Source of the DNA: Methylobacterium aquaticum
GTDB lineage: Bacteria > Pseudomonadota > Alphaproteobacteria > Rhizobiales > Beijerinckiaceae
Assembly (NCBI RefSeq): GCF_016804325.1
Contig: NZ_CP043627.1
Span: 6,417,001-6,481,000, forward strand
Length of the DNA: 64,000 bases
Direction: 5' to 3'
In this document: positions 38,618-48,872 of the stretch, piece after piece
Position numbering within the stretch: position 1 is the first letter of the stretch
How the letters are laid out: each line of letters begins with the position of its first letter
Made by a program: the position numbers and the translations under genes
Notes under the pieces: generated by a model
Databases searched by the model: none
What the model saw: only the letters and a program-made list of their open reading frames with translations
What the model was told of the DNA's origin: nothing

Positions 38618-39016
38618 ATGCAGACCGTCCTGATCGTCGTCCACCTGATCATCGTCCTCGCCCTGATCGGCGTGGTGCTGCTGCAGCGCTCCGAGGGCGG
38701 CCTCGGCCTCGGCGGCGGGGGCGGCACGCAGGGTTTCATGACCGGCCGTGGCCAGGCCAACGCGCTCACCCGCGCCACCGCGATCCTGGCTGCCCTGTTC
38801 TTCACCACCAGCATGGTCCTGGCGATCATGTCGCACCGGGGTGCCGGCCCGCGCTCGATCTTCGACGGCGCCGGCACCAAGGCCCCGGCTGGGCAGACCG
38901 CGCCTTCCGGCAACGTCCTCGACCAGCTGCGCCAGCAGCAGGGTGATGCGCCGGCCACGCCCGCTCCGGCGGCGCCCGCCGCGCCGGCCGCCCCCGCGGC
39001 GCCGCAGTCGCGCTGA
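38618..39016 (+). CDS. secG: Preprotein translocase subunit SecG
   Basis: 132 residues with the SecG pattern: membrane helix VLIVVHLIIVLALIGVVLLQRSEGGLG, the Gly-rich loop GGGGGTQGFMTGRG, and a second helix ATAILAALFFTTSMVLAIM. The C-terminal extension is Pro/Ala-rich, as usual in alphaproteobacteria. It acts in SecYEG export. The gap 38414-38617 holds a CCCCCTCTGCGGGGGAGGG hairpin and the presumed promoter. pyrG follows, the common secG-pyrG order. Confidence 0.93.
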   Translation: MQTVLIVVHLIIVLALIGVVLLQRSEGGLGLGGGGGTQGFMTGRGQANALTRATAILAALFFTTSMVLAIMSHRGAGPRSIFDGAGTKAPAGQTAPSGNVLDQLRQQQGDAPATPAPAAPAAPAAPAAPQSR

Positions 39017-39071
39017 TCCTCAAGTTCGGCGGCGTTCCGGCGCCGCCCCTCTTCCCAAAAGAATCCTGTGA

Positions 39072-40787
<1,716 letters not shown>

Positions 40788-40942
40788 CGGTCGGCGACCG
40801 GACCAACATAGGTTAGCGCTGGGGCGCGAAGTCGCTCTCAGCGCTGCCGTTCCGTCGCGACATCGATACCGACCCACGGTATAGGGACCCCAACGAGCCG
40901 GCCCCGGCAGTGGATGGGCCGGCCTGGGAGAGGTCATCGGTG

Positions 40943-41152
40943 ATGCGTGAGATACCCCTGGCGGCGATCCGGGCCCGCGCCTACGACATCTGGGAGCGCA
41001 ACCACCGCCCGGACGGCTACGAGATCCAGTTCTGGCTCCTCGCCGAGCGCGAATTGCGGGCCGAGCAGGAGAGCCGGCGCGATGCCGATCTGGCCGGCGC
41101 CGCGTCCGTCCCGGCGGCGGTCGATGCCCCGGTCGAGACGGTCGGCGGTTAA
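40943..41152 (+). CDS. DUF2934-like small protein
   Basis: 69 residues: IRARAYDIWERNHRPDGYEIQFWLLAERELRAEQ, the DUF2934 pattern of a short helical motif rich in Glu/Arg. Function unknown. Start chosen at ATG 40943, preceded by GGGAGAGG. Confidence 0.75.
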   Translation: MREIPLAAIRARAYDIWERNHRPDGYEIQFWLLAERELRAEQESRRDADLAGAASVPAAVDAPVETVGG

Positions 41153-41226
41153 GGCTTTCGCGAATAGCCTGTTTTTATGATTTCGACTGGGGAAAGCGGC
41201 GGATAGCACGACGTATCCTATCCTTC

Positions 41227-41353
41227 ACCTCATCCTGAGGTGCGACTGAAAGGAGCCTCGAAGGAGGGCTCCAGGGATCGCCGAGGCCTCCGGAGCCCTG
41301 CTTCGAGGTCAGTCGATCTTCGATCGCGTGCGATCTCTGATCGCCTGACCTCA
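41227..41353 (+). repeat. Intergenic palindromic repeat, copy 5 (interrupted)
   Basis: Fifth copy. Its right arm is cut after ACCTCA: a MITE-like element follows, and the missing end GGATGAGG reappears at 41815 beyond two nested elements. See the mobile-element entries. Confidence 0.85.
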
Positions 41354-41616
41354 GAGCCTGTTTGAGCAGCGTGATTTGACGAAAACTGAGAAAAATCAGG
41401 AGATATCCTACCCTTCCACCTCATCCTGAGGTGTTGGCGATCAGAGATCGCACGCGATCGCAGATCGACTGACCTCGAAGGAGGGCTCCAGAAGCCTCGG
41501 CGATCCCTGGAGCCCTCCTTCGAGGCTCACTTCGTTCGCACCTCAGGATGAGGTTGGCGGGTAGGATGATTTCGTCTGCCTCAAATATTGGGTAGAAATC
41601 ACACTTAAACAGGCTC
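41354..41616. mobile_element. MITE-like element inserted in palindrome copy 5
   Basis: 263 bases with inverted ends GAGCCTGTTTGAG / TTTAAACAGGCTC (GTGATTT also recurs inside both ends), flanked by a 3-base duplication TCA (41351-41353 and 41617-41619). No transposase is inside; it carries palindrome copy 6. TNA duplications of 3 bases are known for the IS1031 group of IS5 elements, which could mobilise it; that link is an inference. Confidence 0.75.
41418..41554 (+). repeat. Intergenic palindromic repeat, copy 6 (inside the MITE)
   Basis: Complete copy with both outer arms and the CTCGAAGGAGGGCTCCAG / CTGGAGCCCTCCTTCGAG stem, carried within the MITE-like element. Confidence 0.9.
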
Positions 41617-41623
41617 TCAGGAT

Positions 41624-41806
41624 CAGGCCTTTTAGGTGGCTTTTATTGTGAATGATCTTTATTTTATCCGATGTCGACACGCCATCTTCTCTCGATCGGC
41701 GTTCTGGTATCGGGAGCACTTTCGGTCCCCGGGCGCACCATCAAGCTTGGCTGCGCGATAATGAATTTTTGCAGATCATCCAAGTATTTGGCACCTTAAA
41801 AGGCAT
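41624..41806. mobile_element. Second small AT-rich element, nested at the end of the MITE
   Basis: 183 bases with imperfect inverted ends (AGGCCTTTTAGGTGGC / GGCACCTTAAAAGGCAT), flanked by a 12-base direct repeat GGCTCTCAGGAT (41612-41623 and 41807-41818). Removing the element plus one repeat rejoins the MITE end to GATGAGG of palindrome copy 5. It encodes nothing; its composition is much AT-richer than the genes around. Confidence 0.65.
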
Positions 41807-41893
41807 GGCTCTCAGGATGAGGCGGGTGGGTCGGTAATTCTCGCACTTGCTGTCGGCGGCTAATAAGCCAACCCGCTCAAACGGACCTCGCGG

Positions 41894-43159
41894 TCAGCGT
41901 GACGCCAGCCGGGCCCCCGCCCGCAGGAAGCGCTGGGGATCGACCGGCTCGCCGTCGATCCGGGTCTCGTAATGCAGGTGGGTGCCGGTGGAGCGGCCGG
42001 TGGAGCCGACCCGGCCGACCATCTGCCCCGCCGCCACGCTCTGGCCGGGCGCCACCGTGATCGCCGACAGATGGGCGTAGCGGGTGACGAGGCCGTGACC
42101 GTGATCGACCTCGACCATGTTGCCGTAGCCGCCCGCGTAATCCGCCTGCGTCACCGTGCCGGCGGCGGTGGCCCGGGCCGGGGCGCCGTACTCGCCGCGC
42201 AGGTCGATGCCGGTATGGAGGGCGAGGCCGCGGGTGAACGGGTCGGACCGGTAGCCGAAGGTGCTGGACAGCCCGCCATCGCTCGCCATCGGGCGCCGTA
42301 GCGGCATCGCGCCGACGATCTTCCTCAAACTGTTGCGCTCGCCGAGATCGCGCTCGGCCTGCAGAACCGCGGTCTCGAACGGGCCCGACCCGGCCGGTAC
42401 CAGCGGGCCGCCGATGCCGCCGCCACGGGACGCGGCGAAGCGCCGCGCATCGAGCCCGGTCTCGGCCACCACCATCCGCAGGCGCGCCGCCTCGCTGCGG
42501 CTGCCCGCGGCGAGCCGGCCGACCGCCTGGCTCTGGCGCGCCTCCAGCCCGTCGAGGGCGTGTTCCAGGGTCGCCATCCGGAGGGAGACCCCGGGGGAGG
42601 GGGCGGTCGCCGGCGCAGGACCGTCAGCCTCCGTCCGCAGGCCGAGCGCCTCGGGCGTCGGCATGGGGAGTGGGGGAGGCGCGGGCAGTGGGGCGTACGG
42701 CATCACCCGGGTTTCCCTGGCCGGCCAGGAGGCGACCGACCCTCCGACGCCGTCCTCGCCCATACCGCCCGCAGCGCCGCCGGCCTGCTCGGCCAGCCCC
42801 ATCAGCATCGCCTGCCGGCTCTCCAGCGCCACCTGCCGGCCGGCGAGGTCGGCCAGCCGCGTCTCGACCCCGTCCTGCTCGAGGAGCTTCTGAGTCGCCA
42901 CCCGGTCGAGCCGGGCCCGCAGGGCGCTGATCCGCTCCTCGTAGGCGTATTGCATCGCCCCCTGGCGCTCCATGAACCGCGCCAGCGCCTCGTCGCGGAA
43001 GACGATGAACCACGTCGCCGCGCTCGCCCACAGGGACAGCGCCGCGAAGGCGAGGGCACCGAGCACCAGGGTCCGGCGTCGCACCACCCAGACCCGGCCC
43101 GGGCGGATTGCCGGCCGTGCGAGGGGGGCGACGAGGGACGAGAGGCGGGATGGGAGCAT
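41894..43159 (-). CDS. M23-family metallopeptidase (LytM domain) with membrane anchor and coiled coil
   Basis: 421 residues. A membrane helix lies near residues 30-55 (LVLGALAFAALSLWASAATWFIVF), then a coiled-coil-like stretch (AYEERISALRARLDRVATQKLLEQ) and a C-terminal M23 domain: HTGIDLRGEYGAPARATAAGTV (first Zn ligands), YAHLSAI and THLHYETRIDG (HxH). Such periplasmic proteins cut or regulate peptidoglycan hydrolysis. Upstream of it on the plus side lie the nested mobile elements. Confidence 0.9.
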   Translation of the reverse strand: MLPSRLSSLVAPLARPAIRPGRVWVVRRRTLVLGALAFAALSLWASAATWFIVFRDEALARFMERQGAMQYAYEERISALRARLDRVATQKLLEQDGVETRLADLAGRQVALESRQAMLMGLAEQAGGAAGGMGEDGVGGSVASWPARETRVMPYAPLPAPPPLPMPTPEALGLRTEADGPAPATAPSPGVSLRMATLEHALDGLEARQSQAVGRLAAGSRSEAARLRMVVAETGLDARRFAASRGGGIGGPLVPAGSGPFETAVLQAERDLGERNSLRKIVGAMPLRRPMASDGGLSSTFGYRSDPFTRGLALHTGIDLRGEYGAPARATAAGTVTQADYAGGYGNMVEVDHGHGLVTRYAHLSAITVAPGQSVAAGQMVGRVGSTGRSTGTHLHYETRIDGEPVDPQRFLRAGARLASR

Positions 43160-43329
43160 CGAGACGGTCCGTAACCTGACCGGAACCGTCGCGGGTTAAG
43201 GTTAAGGATGTTTCAAGGACGAAGACGAATCGGTGCCCGGCGGCAGTGTCTCGCCGGTGTTCGCGCAACGTCCTCCGGGGGCGGAAAATCAGATTCCAGT
43301 GATTGATCAGTCGCGGGATCCCCTCTCCC

Positions 43330-43457
43330 GTGTGGGAGAGGGGTAGGGGTGAGGGTGGCGCGCTTCAGTGTGAAGCTCAGTTCGTTACGCTGCCAGCACC
43401 ACGCCCAGTGCTCTACACTGAAGCGTGTCACCCTCACCCCCGATCCCTCTCCCACAC
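43330..43457. repeat. Long intergenic inverted repeat (second family)
   Basis: Arms of about 42 bases: the left runs GTGTGGGAGAGGGGTAGGGG to GCGCTTCAGTGT and the right is its near reverse complement, with a 43-base centre. It is unlike the six-copy family. The gap 43160-43546 holds nothing else that I can identify. Confidence 0.75.
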
Positions 43458-43546
43458 CTTGCAGCGATACCGGGCAAGCCGGCATCGCCTGGAGAGGGGA
43501 GTATCGCTCTACTCACAAACGCGAGCCCCCACGCGGATCACCCGCC

Positions 43547-44011
43547 TCACAGCGCCTTCGCCGCCGCCAGCACCGCGTCGGCATGGCCCGGCACCTTCAC
43601 CTTCTGCCACACCTTGGCGATCGTGCCGTCGCGGTCGAGCAGGAACGTCGTGCGCTCGACGCCCATGTACTTGCGGCCGTACATGCTCTTCTCGACCCAG
43701 ACGCCGTAGGCCTCGAGCATCGCCTTCGTCTCGTCGGAAGCGAGGGGAAATTCCAGGCCGTATTTCTCGCGGAACTTGTCGTGGCTCTTCATCGGGTCCG
43801 GCGAGACGCCGATCACCACGGTCCCGGCCTCGGCGAAGGCGTCGCGCAGCCCGTTGAAGGCCTGCGCCTCCAGGGTGCATCCGCTGGTATCGTCCTTCGG
43901 GTAGAAATACAGGACGGTCTTGCGTCCTTTCAGGCCGGCGAGGCTCAGGGTCTCGCCGCCGGTCGCCGGCAGGGAGAAATCGGGGGCGGGATCGCCCGGG
44001 TTCAGCGCCAT
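43547..44011 (-). CDS. bcp: Thioredoxin-dependent peroxiredoxin, Bcp family
   Basis: 154 residues. Peroxidatic Cys45 in DDTSGCTLEAQAF, with the family start GDPAPDFSLPATGGETLSL. The position of the usual second Cys (residue 50 in E. coli Bcp) is Gln and no other Cys is present, so this is a 1-Cys form. It reduces peroxides in the cytoplasm. Confidence 0.93.
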   Translation of the reverse strand: MALNPGDPAPDFSLPATGGETLSLAGLKGRKTVLYFYPKDDTSGCTLEAQAFNGLRDAFAEAGTVVIGVSPDPMKSHDKFREKYGLEFPLASDETKAMLEAYGVWVEKSMYGRKYMGVERTTFLLDRDGTIAKVWQKVKVPGHADAVLAAAKAL

Positions 44012-44260
44012 CGTGCCTTCCTTTCGGCCGATTGATGGTGTGCCTCTAGGGGAGGCGGGCAGGTTTGGGGCCGCGGGCGAGGGGCCGGCCCGGCGCGCCG
44101 CCCGACGGATAAGCGGCAGAACGTTACCCTCCGGTCACCGGAGCGGGCAATCATCGGCGGCGGCCTCGGGCCTCGGAGCGCGATCCCCGCGCTCGGGAGG
44201 CAAGAGGCCTCATCAAATGGCGGCGCTCGGACAGCGGGCGCCCGGAGTGGCGACGCACGC

Positions 44261-47200
44261 GTGACGACAGGCCGAGCGATACCAGGACCAGACCCCGTCC
44301 CGCCCCCGGACCGCGAGGTTCCCTGCGTCACGCGCATCAAGGCGGCGCCCCGCTCGCTGTTGCGGACCTGTATCCGCGGCGTCCTCTTGCTCAAGCTCGC
44401 CGCCGTCATCCTGCTCGGAATCGGCCTCGGCCTCGCCTATCTGCGCCTCGCGAGCGGCCCGATGAGCTTTTCCTGGCTCGAGCCCCGGGTGGCGGCGGGC
44501 ATCGCCGAGCGGCTCGGCCCCGGCTGGAGCGTGAGCCTGCACGACAGCGCCATCGAGATCGACCGGGACGGGGCGCTGGCGCTTCGCACCGCCGGCCTCG
44601 ACATCCGCAACCCGGAGGGCGACCTCGTGGTGCGCGCGCCGCTCGCGGTCGTCGCCATCGACCTGTGGTCGCTCCTCGGCCTGTCGGTCCAGGCCCGCTC
44701 GGTCGAGTTCCGCGACCTGCAATTGCGGGCGCTCCTGCATCACGACGGCTCGATCGCCTTCGCGGCCTCGAACGACCCGGCCGACGCCAAGCCCCATACG
44801 CCGCCCGCGGTGGTGGCCGCCCGCGGCACCGTCTCGCCGGTCTCGGCCACCGTGGCGTCGATCCTGAGCCTGGTGCTCGATCCGTCGGGCGTGATCGGCA
44901 GCCTCGACCGGGCCCGCCTGACCAATGCCCGCCTGACGCTCCTCGACGAATCGGGCGCCGAGCGCGTCGTCTTCCCGCGGGTCGACGGGCTGTTCAACCG
45001 CGACGCCGGCCGGCCGGCCCGGGTGTTCGAGATGCGCATCGTCGGCCCGCACGGGCCCTGGCGCTTCGGCGGCGACGTCGAAGAGGCGGCGGATGGCGGC
45101 CGCCACGGCGTGCTCACCCTCGACGACCTGCCGGTCTCCGACCTGCTGCTGCTCTCCGGCCAGTCGCGCCTGCCGCTCACCACCGACCTGAAGCTCTCCG
45201 GCCGTGCCCAGGTGGCGATGCACGGAGCGCGCCTCGACGGCATGACGATGCGGCTCGCCACCAGCGAAGGCAATCTCCTAATCGAGGAGAAGGACTTCAA
45301 CCCGGTCACGATCGAGGCGGTGACGGTCGACGCCACCTGGGACGAGGCGCGCCGCGCCCTGAAGGTCGATGCCCTCGATTACCGCGGCGCCGGCAACCGC
45401 GTGCGACTCTCCGGCGAATGGGTGGCCGGGCCGGACGGCGCCGGTCCGCGCTGGACGGCGGCCTTCACGGGAACGGAGGCGACCCTGCGCGGTGCCGCGC
45501 CCGGCGACGCGCCCGTCAAGATCGGCAAGGTCGAGGCCCGCCTCTCCGGCCGCGACGACGGCGTGCAGGTCGACGCGCTCACCCTGTCGGGCGACGCCGT
45601 TCACGGCACGCTGAGCGGCACCCTCGGCACGCGGGCCGACGAGGGCGGCCTGACCTTACGCATCGCCGCCGACCGCACCGACGGCCGCGCGGCCCTGCGG
45701 CTCTGGCCCGAGAACGTCGCGCCGCCGATCCGCACCTACCTCGTCGACAACCTGCGCGCCGGTCGGCTCGACAGCCTCGACATCCTGGTCGACATGAGCA
45801 TGGCCGAGTTCGCCGCCGCCGCCCGCGGCGAGCCGATGCCCGACCACGCGGTGCGGATCGCCTTCGGGGTCAGCGAGGGCGGGCTCACCATCTCCAACGA
45901 CGCGCCGCCGCTCTCCCGCGGCCGGGTCTCGGGGCTCGTCACCGGGCGCAACACCACCATCCGGGGCGCCAATGCCGAGATCCGGATGCCGGACGGGCGG
46001 GCGCTCGCGCTCCAGGACGGCTCCTTCGTCATCAAGGACGCGGTGCCGAACGCCGTGACGGCGCAGATCGGGCTCCGCCTCGCCGGCGGTGCCGATGCCC
46101 TGGCCTCGCTCATGCAGGCCAAGCTGTTCCGCTCCCTGTCCGGCACCGAGCTCGATCCGGCGACCTTGCGCGGCCAGGCCGACCTGCGCATCGACTTCCC
46201 GCTCTCCCTCGAGGCGGTGCCCGACATCGCCGACCTGCCGGTGGTGATGAGCGGGACGCTGACCGACATCGCGGCCGAGCGCCTGGTCGGCAAGGAGAAG
46301 CTCGAGAACGGCCGCTTCGCGCTGGCCTACGACCGCAGCGGCTTCAGCCTCAAGGGCGACGGCCGGCTCGCCGGCGCCCCGCTGACCGTCGACCTGCACC
46401 AGCCGAAGGCCGGGGCGCCGGGCGAGGCCCTGGTGACCATGGCCCTCGACGACGCGGCCCGCGCCCGCAAAGGCCTGCCCACGGCGCCGCACCTCGCCGG
46501 CCCGGTGAATGCCCGCTTCGTCGTGCCGTTCGGCCGCCCGGGCAAGACCCCGATCCGGATCGAGGCCGACCTGAGCCGGGCGAGCATCGACGGCCTCCTG
46601 CCGGGCTGGACCAAGGCCGCCGGCCGGCCGGGCCGCCTGACGCTCTCGCTCACCGAGACCGGCCAGGGCAGCGAGCTGCGGGACATCGCCCTCGAATCCG
46701 GCCCGGTGCAGCTGCGCGGCAGCGCCTCGCTCAATGCCGACGGGGGGTTCGAGCGGGCCGACCTCTCCAGCCTCAAGCTCTCGCCCGGCGACGACATCCG
46801 CGCCCAGGTCGAGCGCACCGGCACCGGCTACCGGATCAGCGCCAAGGGCGGCGTCGCCGATGCCAGGCCCTTCCTGCGCGCGCTCACCGCGCCGCCGAAG
46901 AAGGGCGGCAAGGACGCCGCCGCCCGCGACATCGAGGCCGACCTCAGCTTCGCGATCCTGACCGGCTTCAACGAAGAGGCGATGACCAACGCCAGCCTGA
47001 AGCTGTCGTTGCGCGGCGACGACGTGCGCCAGGCCCGGATCCAGGGCCGCCTGCGCTCGGCCGGGGTGAGCCTGGAGGTGGCCAAGCCCGACCGGTCCAG
47101 CCCGCCGGTGCTGAACGCCGAGACCAGCGATGCCGGCGCGGCCTTGCGCTTCCTCGACATCTACAAGCGCATGCAGGGCGGGTTCCTGTCGCTGCAGATG

Positions 47201-47713
47201 GGCCTGAACGACGGGCCGCAATCGGGCCTGGTGCAGGTCAAGTCCTTCGCCCTGCGCAACGAGCCAGCGCTCGGGCGGATCATGGCCCAGGGCGAGACCG
47301 AGGACCGCCGCAGCGACGCCAACGACGTCGGCTTCGACCGCCTGCGCGCCGCCTTCCAGCGCACCGGCACCCGCATCGCCTTCTCGGAGGCCGCGATCTC
47401 CGGCCCGGCCCTGGGCTTCACCCTCGGCGGCTGGATCGACACCGCCAAGGACCGCACCGACATCTCCGGCACCTTCGTGCCGCTCTACGGCCTCAACAAC
47501 GTGGTCTCCCACGTGCCGATCTTCGGGCCGTTGCTGGGCGGCGGCCACAACGAGGGCCTGTTCGGCATCAACTTCCGGGTCGCTGGCGCGATGAGCGCCC
47601 CCAACATCAGCGTCAACCCGCTCTCGGCGATCGCCCCGGGCTTCCTGCGCAAGCTCTTCGGCGCCGGCGGCGGCGACCCCAACGCCCCCCAGTCCCAGCG
47701 CATGGAGCGCTGA
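44261..47713 (+). CDS. Large AsmA-like/YhdP-type protein (DUF3971 and AsmA-like C-terminal domain)
   Basis: 1150 residues. One N-terminal membrane helix (LLKLAAVILLGIGLGLAYL), then long beta-rich repeats and a C-terminal AsmA_2-like end (ISGTFVPLYGLNNVVSHVPIFGPLLGGGHNEGLFGINFRVAGAMSAPNISVNPLSAIAPGFLRKLF). YhdP/TamB/AsmA proteins form bridges that move phospholipids between the inner and outer membranes. The start is GTG 44261; a GTG at 44327 is an alternative. It stands alone just before the tRNA. Confidence 0.9.
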   Translation: MTTGRAIPGPDPVPPPDREVPCVTRIKAAPRSLLRTCIRGVLLLKLAAVILLGIGLGLAYLRLASGPMSFSWLEPRVAAGIAERLGPGWSVSLHDSAIEIDRDGALALRTAGLDIRNPEGDLVVRAPLAVVAIDLWSLLGLSVQARSVEFRDLQLRALLHHDGSIAFAASNDPADAKPHTPPAVVAARGTVSPVSATVASILSLVLDPSGVIGSLDRARLTNARLTLLDESGAERVVFPRVDGLFNRDAGRPARVFEMRIVGPHGPWRFGGDVEEAADGGRHGVLTLDDLPVSDLLLLSGQSRLPLTTDLKLSGRAQVAMHGARLDGMTMRLATSEGNLLIEEKDFNPVTIEAVTVDATWDEARRALKVDALDYRGAGNRVRLSGEWVAGPDGAGPRWTAAFTGTEATLRGAAPGDAPVKIGKVEARLSGRDDGVQVDALTLSGDAVHGTLSGTLGTRADEGGLTLRIAADRTDGRAALRLWPENVAPPIRTYLVDNLRAGRLDSLDILVDMSMAEFAAAARGEPMPDHAVRIAFGVSEGGLTISNDAPPLSRGRVSGLVTGRNTTIRGANAEIRMPDGRALALQDGSFVIKDAVPNAVTAQIGLRLAGGADALASLMQAKLFRSLSGTELDPATLRGQADLRIDFPLSLEAVPDIADLPVVMSGTLTDIAAERLVGKEKLENGRFALAYDRSGFSLKGDGRLAGAPLTVDLHQPKAGAPGEALVTMALDDAARARKGLPTAPHLAGPVNARFVVPFGRPGKTPIRIEADLSRASIDGLLPGWTKAAGRPGRLTLSLTETGQGSELRDIALESGPVQLRGSASLNADGGFERADLSSLKLSPGDDIRAQVERTGTGYRISAKGGVADARPFLRALTAPPKKGGKDAAARDIEADLSFAILTGFNEEAMTNASLKLSLRGDDVRQARIQGRLRSAGVSLEVAKPDRSSPPVLNAETSDAGAALRFLDIYKRMQGGFLSLQMGLNDGPQSGLVQVKSFALRNEPALGRIMAQGETEDRRSDANDVGFDRLRAAFQRTGTRIAFSEAAISGPALGFTLGGWIDTAKDRTDISGTFVPLYGLNNVVSHVPIFGPLLGGGHNEGLFGINFRVAGAMSAPNISVNPLSAIAPGFLRKLFGAGGGDPNAPQSQRMER

Positions 47714-47808
47714 CCCGGAAGGCCGGTTGCGAGGCGGTGGCGACGACCCTTCAGACCGGCATTTCGGGGTGGACAGCGCGGGGGCGAGCCCGTATGACGA
47801 TGACCACC

Positions 47809-47883
47809 GCGGGCGTAGTTCAGTGGTAGAACGTCAGCTTCCCAAGCTGAATGTCGTCGGTTCGATCCCGATCGCCCGCTCCA
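47809..47883 (+). tRNA. tRNA-Gly (anticodon CCC)
   Basis: Full cloverleaf: acceptor GCGGGCG / CGCCCGC, D arm GTTCAGTGGTAGAAC, anticodon stem TCAGC / GCTGA around loop TTCCCAA (anticodon CCC), T arm GTCGG TTCGATC CCGAT, discriminator T and encoded CCA. It marks the left edge of the accessory region. Confidence 0.95.
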
Positions 47884-48364
47884 ATCCTTTTGCGCTTCGC
47901 CATCAGGCGGTTACGAGGATTTCCTCAGGCGCTTTCGAGGCCGTTCTGGTATCAGATTTTGGTCTGATACCAGCATGATACCAGTTTCAGGCCTGGCCCA
48001 CGGCTCGCCTGATTCGGCCTGGGGCGGCTCCTCGAACTTTCCTGTGTCGAACTCCGGCACCCTCGCACGAAGGATACGTGGTCACCCTTCGGAGGCCGCC
48101 ATCCCCGCCAACGCCTACCTCACCCTGACCTCGCTCTCCGGTACGCGGCCGCATGCCGTCCCCGACGATGTGCGGGGATTCCGCCGCGAGGACCCCGCCG
48201 GCCGGTGCGCGGCCTGCCGCCACCATGCCCGCTTCGAGGGACCGGCGCCGGCAACGCGCTACACGGGGGAGGCCGCGGTGGTGATCTACGTCGGCGACGT
48301 CGTCGCTGGCGCCTTCCTGCAACCTCGCGAACCGGGGCGGAACTGGGGCGGGGAGCATAGATAA
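47884..48364. other. Gap between tRNA-Gly and the tRNA-Met fragment
   Basis: I see no gene I can support. A plus-strand open frame (about 47975-48364) includes GRCAACRHHARFEG but matches nothing I know. The notable feature is the GATACCAG repeat group listed next. Confidence 0.4.
47946..47984. repeat. Triple CTGGTATCA-type repeat just after tRNA-Gly
   Basis: CTGGTATCAGA (47946-47956) and TCTGATACCAG (47963-47973) are a perfect 11-base inverted pair with a 6-base loop, followed directly by a third, direct half-site CATGATACCAG (47974-47984). The location after a tRNA fits recombinase arm sites or an operator; a terminator is also possible. Confidence 0.5.
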
Positions 48365-48413
48365 GAGGAATCATAATCCTTGTGTCTGGGGTTCAAATCC
48401 CTCCTCCGCTACC
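48365..48413 (+). other. 3' half of an elongator tRNA-Met (probable attachment-site scar)
   Basis: The sequence has an anticodon arm GAGGA ATCATAA TCCTT (anticodon CAT), a 5-base variable loop, TTCAAAT T-loop and an acceptor half ending CTCCGCTACCA. Alphaproteobacterial elongator tRNA-Met ends the same way. No 5' half exists upstream. Such 3' halves are left where elements integrate into tRNA genes. Confidence 0.75.
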
Positions 48414-48549
48414 AAAAACCAACGAACCAGACCAGGGTTCGACCAAATACAATCAGCGACTTAGGCCAGAGCCTCGGACAAGGACGCCGGGGCTCTTTCA
48501 TTTGGGCCACGACCCACTGGGTCGGTTCTGGGTCGCCACCCCCCTCCCG

Positions 48550-48789
48550 CTAGGCTTGCCGGCGACCCGGGTCGCCCCGCCGCGGGGTTCCTGTGGATAA
48601 CCTGGCCCGCCGCTCCCGCCGGTCTCGCCCCAGCGCCCGCGCCAGGTCGGCCGGCGTCGAGGCCCTGACGAACCCGGGCCCATCCCGGCGCGCCGCGGCG
48701 GCCGCCTCCATCTCCTCCGCCAGGGACCGCCACAGGGCGTCCCGCTCCTCGCCGGCGGCCGCGGCCGCAATGTCGTCGTACCCGAGCAT
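48550..48789 (-). CDS. Hypothetical small protein
   Basis: 79 residues, MLGYDDIAAAAAGEERDALWRSLAEEMEAAAAARRDGPGFVRASTPADLARALG..., Ala/Arg-rich and mostly helical. Ribosome site GAGGGAGAGGG is just upstream, which supports a real gene. No family recognised. Confidence 0.55.
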   Translation of the reverse strand: MLGYDDIAAAAAGEERDALWRSLAEEMEAAAAARRDGPGFVRASTPADLARALGRDRRERRARLSTGTPRRGDPGRRQA

Positions 48790-48872
48790 TGACCCTCTCC
48801 CTCTTGAGAACAGATAGGGAACGGACCGCGCCGTTCAACGGACGCCCCGGCCGGTCGGAAGGGGAGGGACGG

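Noticed and set aside
44665..47829. A 1054-residue plus-strand frame over the AsmA-like gene
   Set aside because: Arg/Pro/Ala-rich shadow of the real gene in the next frame.
47946..47973. Rho-independent terminator for tRNA-Gly
   Set aside because: The stem is perfect but has no trailing T-run and is followed by a third direct half-site, so a binding site is at least as likely.
48382..48600. Open frame starting SGVQIPPPLPK
   Set aside because: Its first part is a translation of the tRNA-Met 3' fragment, a known spurious ORF pattern.
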